DNA of 64,000 bases, from positions 6,385,138 to 6,449,137 of the forward strand of contig JANAVB010033216.1 of the NCBI GenBank assembly GCA_029216955.1, written 5' to 3'. The notes below the pieces were generated by a model. That model was not told the DNA's origin, ran no database searches, and was given only the letters and a program-made list of their open reading frames with translations. This document shows positions 58,389 through 64,000 of the stretch, piece by piece. Position numbers and translations under genes: made by a program. Source of the stretch: Iris pallida. Taxonomy: Eukaryota; Streptophyta; Magnoliopsida; Asparagales; Iridaceae. Within the stretch, counting starts at the first letter, position 1, and each line of letters opens with the position of its first letter.

Positions 58389-59381
58389 GCGACATTTCGT
58401 CGAACACCTATACATACACTATGACACGTGTCCGATACGGACACCAAACGGACACGAAATAGACCCAAACTTCAGGGACAACTAGGGCACTCCTAGATCT
58501 AGCCCTAAATGCAAAGAAAACAGAATATTAATACAATTTGAGGAGTTTTACCTGTAGGTGCAAATAGCATAATAAAGCTCCAAATGGGGGATTCCTCCTT
58601 GATAGCCAATGCTCCCAAATTGTCCCAAGGCTGGGATTACTCTCCATACACAGGAAATAGAAGGGTATTAGGCTCTAATGCAAGAAACTAGAGTGGAAAA
58701 TGATTTAAAATGGAGAATCTATGGAATGGGGAAGAATAGACAAACCTTTCTTTTTCCTATGTGCTCTTTTAATACAAAAGAGGCAAGAACTAATTAGGAG
58801 ATTATTTATAGGGAAGGGAATGACCTAGTGGCTGGTCATAAAGAAAAGAATTAGGGTTAGGGTTTTACTAATGGGCTATGGGCCAAGTTGTACTAGCTAA
58901 CTAGCTCAAGTCCTTAGCCTTCGGTCCAATGCAAAAATCCTCCTATTCTCTTCATGAAACTTAGCCAACTTAAGTCAACCAAGACCAACTTGAGTTAGAT
59001 TAGGGTCCATACCATGTTAACTAAGTCACCAAAGTCAATGTCAAAATCTAGGACAGTCTCTTAAGTGACAGCTAGTCAAAAGTCAAATTAACCATCACCC
59101 ATGTAATAATTCATAAAATTATTCAAGGAGGTCAAATGACCAAAATACCCTCATGCTCAAAAGTAGAAATAAATTATCCTAATAACATGGTCAGGCTCTA
59201 GGTCAGACAGTCTCTCAGGTTACACTAGCAAGGCATCAAAATCACAAGCCATGACTTAAAACAGTTTTAAATTGATTAGAAATCACCAAAATCATAATGT
59301 GAGTTAAATACAAATAAATAATAATTATAAATACAAAATTTCAAAAATATCCTCATTTCAGAAACTGGGTGTTACACACAC

Positions 59382-62300
59382 TAGTCAATATTTCCCCCAA
59401 TCCCGCCATAACTCACAATACAATGACGAACAAGGGACAATGCAATCGTGTGTATCATGTGTCCAATATGAGAACATGGCACATGAATGTAAGACAGAAT
59501 GATAAAGTAAAAGCTCGAGTCGGTGTACTTGCCTTGCTTTGGAAGCACGAGAGTAACGAAGCATGAATCTGAAAGTCCACCTGGTTTTTAGGTACAAGTT
59601 TGGTTAGGCTCTAAACTATGTCAATTAGCTCATATTGTTAATCAAGCTAACTATTTCTTGCTACCACCAATCTAATGGATTATTAATAAAATATTACATA
59701 AAGAAAGGGGTAGAATCTATATAGCAAAATATGTGATACATATTATAACTTTATTCAATTAATTACTAGTGAAATACTTTGAAGCATATTTAGTAAAATA
59801 CTCATTTTTTGAGAGTACCTACCAACTAATCTTTACAAAATATTGATAACAGATATTTTCTAAATATTTTACTAAATAATAATAACAATATAATTTCTCT
59901 AATTAATTATAGAGCTACTGAGCTATATAGAAATACAACATAAGTCCAGATGTTAACATAATGATTAGCATATAAATATTTAGATTTAGTAGATAATAAT
60001 TTGAACTTAATTACAAAACATAAATGGTTATACACTAACAATGGCAATAATAATTAAGGTCACTAAATCAGCCCAACTCAAACTATCCAGATATTATTTC
60101 ATGAATACCCACTGGCCCGGCCTACATAGACCCAGGCCCATCTACTCACTGCTCAGCCCTATCACTACTGCTGTTTAATTAAAATCTTCCCTAAATACTC
60201 TGCCAGCCCATAAGTCCAACTCTCTCATGCTGCTAAAGAATTCCTCACTTCTATAGTACTACTCCTCTGCAAAATTTCGAACAGAGAGCCACGTGGATTG
60301 GCCCTTCGAATTCCGAAAGGTCGGTTCGGAATGGCAGCAGACAAAAGGCTAAAGAAACGAATCAGAGTTACTGAAGGTTCCCTCATCTCTCTCTTCTCTG
60401 GCTATCAAAACAGATGCTGATCTGGCCCGACAACTTTACTGTTAGCTACAATTCTAGACAAATCATAACAAACCCAGCCCATGCATCCTAACAACTAAAC
60501 AACCCTCACTTCCTAGCTCGACCCAGCCCATAACCTACTTCTAATACTGCTGCTGCTAATATATAGATAATTAAACAGCAGTATAGCAATTAGCGGATGT
60601 CACTTCAGTATTTCCCATCCATAATTTGAAAGAGCCACACAGCTGGCCCTTCAAACTCGGAAGGGACACGAGAAGAGTCAAGAATTGGCAACCTAAACTA
60701 TCTATTTCATAACTAGGCCACGTCACCCGACTCTTCGAGAATCGAAGAGTCCACTGACCAGTTGACATGATTATCAAAAAAAGAAGTAGGTCAGACTTTA
60801 AGAAAGGAATCTACGACTCATGGGCTCTGAAGCCCAAACCTAGGCCCTTCTACTAAGGTTTAAACTTTAGATTCTCTTCTTCACTTGGAGAGAGAACAGG
60901 CTCAGGTGACTCTCATGGAAAAACAAACCTAATGTCCTCTCATCAGTACAAGCAAACCCTTGCCACTATCTTCTTTTCTCTCTACTAGTTAGGAAACCCT
61001 AACCCTAAGATCATCCCTTTCCCCAACTCACAAACCCTAAACTGCAGAGAACAAGAAAACAAGAAAAAGAAGAAGGGGGGGTCAAGAGATTGAGGCAAGC
61101 GCTCACCTGTGCAGTCTGGCTTATGGCAGAAGAGTCTGGCTCTTAGAAGCAGAGACGACTGACCGCAGCGGCGAGCTCGAATAGCTCTGGATCGGACTCC
61201 CGTAGGCCAGATCCGGTTGGATCTGGTCAAGTGACGACGGTGGAACGACTAGATCTGGCTCTGAAATGACAGTTCTCGGTGGCGGGAAAGCTCGTGACGA
61301 CGAGTGGCGACTCCGGTTGATGAAGGCGTCGATGGATCAATGTTTGAAATGGTGGTGCCTGAGTCCACAACCCGATCTGACTCCATGCATCGGCGACGAA
61401 AAGATCCCAGCGTCGGAGTGTCACGTCTTTGGCGGTGACGAGCTTGGATCTCACGGCTTGGCGAGTCTGTTCTGCTGCGGAGGCTTCTCGAGATCGGGCG
61501 GTGAGACTTCAGTGACGATCGATGGCTCCGGCGCTGTGGCTATCTGATGGAACTGAGGATTCCTAGGACCCTTCCTTTGGTGTGCGTATTGATCGATAGA
61601 AAGTTAAACAGATGTAATACGTGTTCTAAACCTTCATAGGCGAAAACTAGGGTTCACGAATTATACCTGTGGCGGAAAGGAGACAAGTAATTCCTGGCAA
61701 TCTCGAGCGGACGACCCTTCCTCGAGTTGGACGTCGTGTGGGCGACGATCTCCCAACCTTTTTTTCTCCTTGGCAGCCCTCTCTTTCTCTCCTTACGTGA
61801 ATTACGAATTTAGAGAAAATTTCAGATTTCTGATCAGTAATCTGGCGGCCAGAGAATAGAGGATATATATAGGCTACGGCAGGAGAGGAGAAATTAGGGT
61901 TAGACCTCCTAACGGATCTGGATATCCCATGTTCAGCCCGAACACATAATCCAGGCCTATTAACAATAGCTCGGTCCACTAATGAGCTATTGTTGCACTA
62001 CCTCCCTAATCCCAAATTATGTTTGTGGGCTCCTTTTATTATATGCTCGTTTGGCTCCCCATGTTAAGATATCATATGTCCGTCGATCAAATCAAGTTAC
62101 TGACAACTATATTGATTCGACATCTTTTATCCTTAAGTAGTACCGCTCAACTTTATTTGTCATGTCGGATATATTCCACCTGTAGGGTTTACATGACAAT
62201 CCTTATGAGCTCCTTAAGAGGACATCATCAACCCGATGTATCGGGACATGGATTCCATTTATAATTAACAGCCCATCATACATACAATATTATTATCCAA

Positions 62301-63642
62301 TTCATAGAGGTTGTTGATCCATAATGAATCTCACTCTTTTATGAGTCAAAGTAATGCATACTGCATATACATGTTCGTTATTATATCCGGATTAAGAGCA
62401 TAAGCATCCATAATAACAGAGGTGTTTGTTCTCTTATGTAGTCAGTACAAAGAAAACAACCTCAAGTGGTCCTGTTCAATACACACAAAGTGTACTAGTG
62501 TAAACCTATAGTCAAGATAGACTAATACCAGATTACACTACAACCTTTCCAATAGATTGTCCAAGTCCATCTAGGTTGTGAACTATTTATATACTCCATA
62601 GGAAACTGATAATATGATCTTCTGTGTGACACCACACACCATATTATCTACAATATAGAATATCAGACATTTGCATTAACACTTGCAACAAATACAATAT
62701 ACAAACATTTGCCAATATGATTCTCATTCAAAATTTAAGGAAATAAGGTTACTACAAAAGTGATGCTTTTAGTATATAACCCTAACACAATCGACCACGA
62801 CAATTGAGTCGACCTCGAACTCCGGCGATGGTGCTCAAACTCGGATAAACTCGTACTCGGTGGAGGCTCGAGTACTCCGGCGATGAACTCTCCAGTGATG
62901 CACGGTGGTGACGAATTCTGTCGAACTTCGACGAAGTCCCCGATGGCGGGTGGTGTTCGGTGGCCGGAGATAGCTAGTAACAGAGAGGAGAGAGAAAGTG
63001 TGTAGAGAGAGAGAGATGATGTGACTTGTCAGAACTGTATTAGAATTCATGTTACTATTTATAATAAAATATGTGGGTGTTCTCCAAGAATAGTATAATG
63101 GCAGTGTGGTAATAAGGAGTAGATCTGGGGGCATAAGTTTAGAATTGTAACAAATTCCATAACAAACTAACTGATTAATAACTGAATGCCTACTAATTTA
63201 GTTAACTAACAGCTAAGTACAAAATTAGTTAAGGACTAATTTAATCAATTAATCAATTAGTTAGTTACTCACAACTAATAATAATTGAACAAGAATTAAT
63301 AAAGTCATACAAATCTATCAGGTACAAGTATTCAAAATCATGCAGTACAACTGAAATCCTTCAGTACAACTTCAAGTTTAGTAACAAGGTTAATCCTGAT
63401 TAAAATTGTTAAATAATATTCAGATATTCACAGAAAACGCTAATCAGTAATAATTATTATAATTTGAAGTACTTAATATAGTAATTGTCATTAAAATAAA
63501 TTTTAGACGGTATTTGGAAATAACCTTAACCTAAGAAATATTATTATTAAAAGTATTTTTTTATTAAAGAAACATGTTTTCTATAGAAACAATATTTTAG
63601 AAAAATTTAGAAAATTAGCAAAAATTGGTTTAGGGAGTTACA
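59382..63642 (-). mobile_element. Solo LTR S2, right segment
   Basis: Continuation of 37141-37839. Ends ttagggagttaca at 63642 (LTR start TGTAACTCCCTAAACC on the minus strand), then TSD CCAAG. A minus-strand TATA-like CTATATATATCC is at about 61862-61873. A GC-rich stretch at 61.1-61.55 kb gives open frames on both strands, with no recognised protein. From 62.0 to 63.6 kb it is AT-rich with no gene seen. Confidence 0.85.
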
Positions 63643-64000
63643 CCAAGATATAGCTGCATGGTTATTAATAAACACATGTTTGGGAGCAACCCTTATGAGG
63701 GTCAGAAAGATATTTGAGTCTGCACAACCAAATAGACAAGAATTGTTAGTGGAATCACATGAATAAAAATAATCTCATGTCAGTTGTTCCACGAAAATAT
63801 CTCAATATGTGTTTAACTTCATTCTAATGTCTAAGAGTAGGTGCAGAACTATATCTAGATAATAAATTAATAGGAAATGCAATATCTGGTCTTGTGTATT
63901 GTGCTAGATATAGTAGTACTCCAGTAGCACTTAAATACGGTATTGAACTTTTTTCATCTTCTCCCTTTGGTCAAAATGGATTTTTATTCAAATCCAAACT
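63643..64000 (-). pseudogene. Copia reverse transcriptase end and RNase H start
   Basis: On the minus strand, stops and frame changes aside, it shows YLSATGVLLYLAQYTRPDIA, RYSSAPTLRH, NEVKHILRYFRGTTDM and YLSDPHKGCSQT. This is the conserved RT/RNase H boundary of plant copia pol. It then reads AAISW at the TSD and continues at 37140 with RSIKQ. The element runs off the right edge of the window. Confidence 0.85.

Larger units (their letters stand above)
37840..59376 (-). mobile_element. E4: non-autonomous retrotransposon with 5.1-kb LTRs
   Basis: The TSD CACAC is at 37835-37839 and 59377-59381. 3' LTR: 37840-38664 plus 48655-52923 (nested E3 removed). 5' LTR: 53928-59376 (including a foreign insert of about 350 bp). 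On the minus strand the LTRs start TGTGACACCC or TGTAACACCC and end GGGTCGTGACA. The internal region is only 52924-53927 (1004 bp), with the shared primer-site motif and polypurine block but no gag-pol. Such large LTRs around so little internal DNA is unusual. Inference: mobilised by a Tekay-type element such as E2. Confidence 0.92.
53928..59376 (-). repeat. 5' LTR of E4
   Basis: 5449 bp including the insert at about 58039-58388. Collinear with the other LTR, including the (AT)n runs at 55475-55560 and 55687-55768. Followed by TSD CACAC (59377-59381). Confidence 0.93.

Noticed and set aside
61227..61547. Frames of 75-93 codons in solo LTR S2
   Set aside because: GC-rich leader-like part of an LTR, open in both directions, no domain.

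Overview
This is nuclear plant DNA, from a TE-rich (heterochromatin-like) part of a large flowering-plant genome. It shows Ty3/gypsy Tekay/Del-type retrotransposons with multi-kilobase LTRs, a copia remnant, a CACTA (En/Spm) transposon, a Mutator-like (MULE) transposase gene with plant FAR1 and SWIM features, a plant mobile domain (PMD) gene remnant and a short organelle-like insert. I cannot name the species. I see no intact host gene, no tRNA or rRNA gene and no CRISPR array. All coding sequence is of transposon origin and is broken.

The layout is a set of nested insertions, most of them proved by matching 5-bp (or 3-bp) target-site duplications (TSDs). Left block: an old minus-strand sequence encoding FAR1-like zinc finger, MULE transposase, SWIM and OTU protease domains, followed by a PMD gene (35.64 kb down to 13.13 kb). 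It was cut by (a) a partial LTR (1-184 plus 10077-13132) that itself received the complete element E1 (185-10076, TSD TCATG), and (b) a solo LTR S1 (16782-17264 plus 32235-33814, TSD TCATG). S1 received the complete Tekay-type element E2 (17265-32229, TSD GGGAG). E2 in turn received a CACTA element (24660-29296, TSD CTG) within four codons of the end of its pol gene.

Right block: a minus-strand copia element (3' LTR 36414-36670, RNase H 36.83-37.14 kb, and RT/RNase H 63.64-64.0 kb) was split by solo LTR S2 (37141-37839 plus 59382-63642, TSD CCAAG). S2 received E4 (37840-59376, TSD CACAC; 5.1-kb LTRs but only 1.0 kb of internal DNA). E4 received E3 (38665-48649, TSD CCTAT), and one E4 LTR also received about 350 bp of organelle-like DNA containing a group II intron domain V.

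How the parts relate: E1 to E4 share a 19-nt motif at the primer-binding position and a conserved block before the polypurine tract. Only E2 still shows a nearly full-length gag-pol (two frameshifts, two nonsense codons and the CACTA insertion). E1 and E4 have no recognisable coding capacity and E3 has an internally deleted gag-pol, yet the E1 and E3 LTR pairs are almost identical. The simplest reading is that these defective elements were moved in trans by a relative of E2. The most unusual item is the FAR1-MULE-SWIM-OTU open frame, which becomes continuous again when S1 and one TSD copy are removed on paper. Beside it lie the PMD gene and a TTGCGCAAC repeat array.
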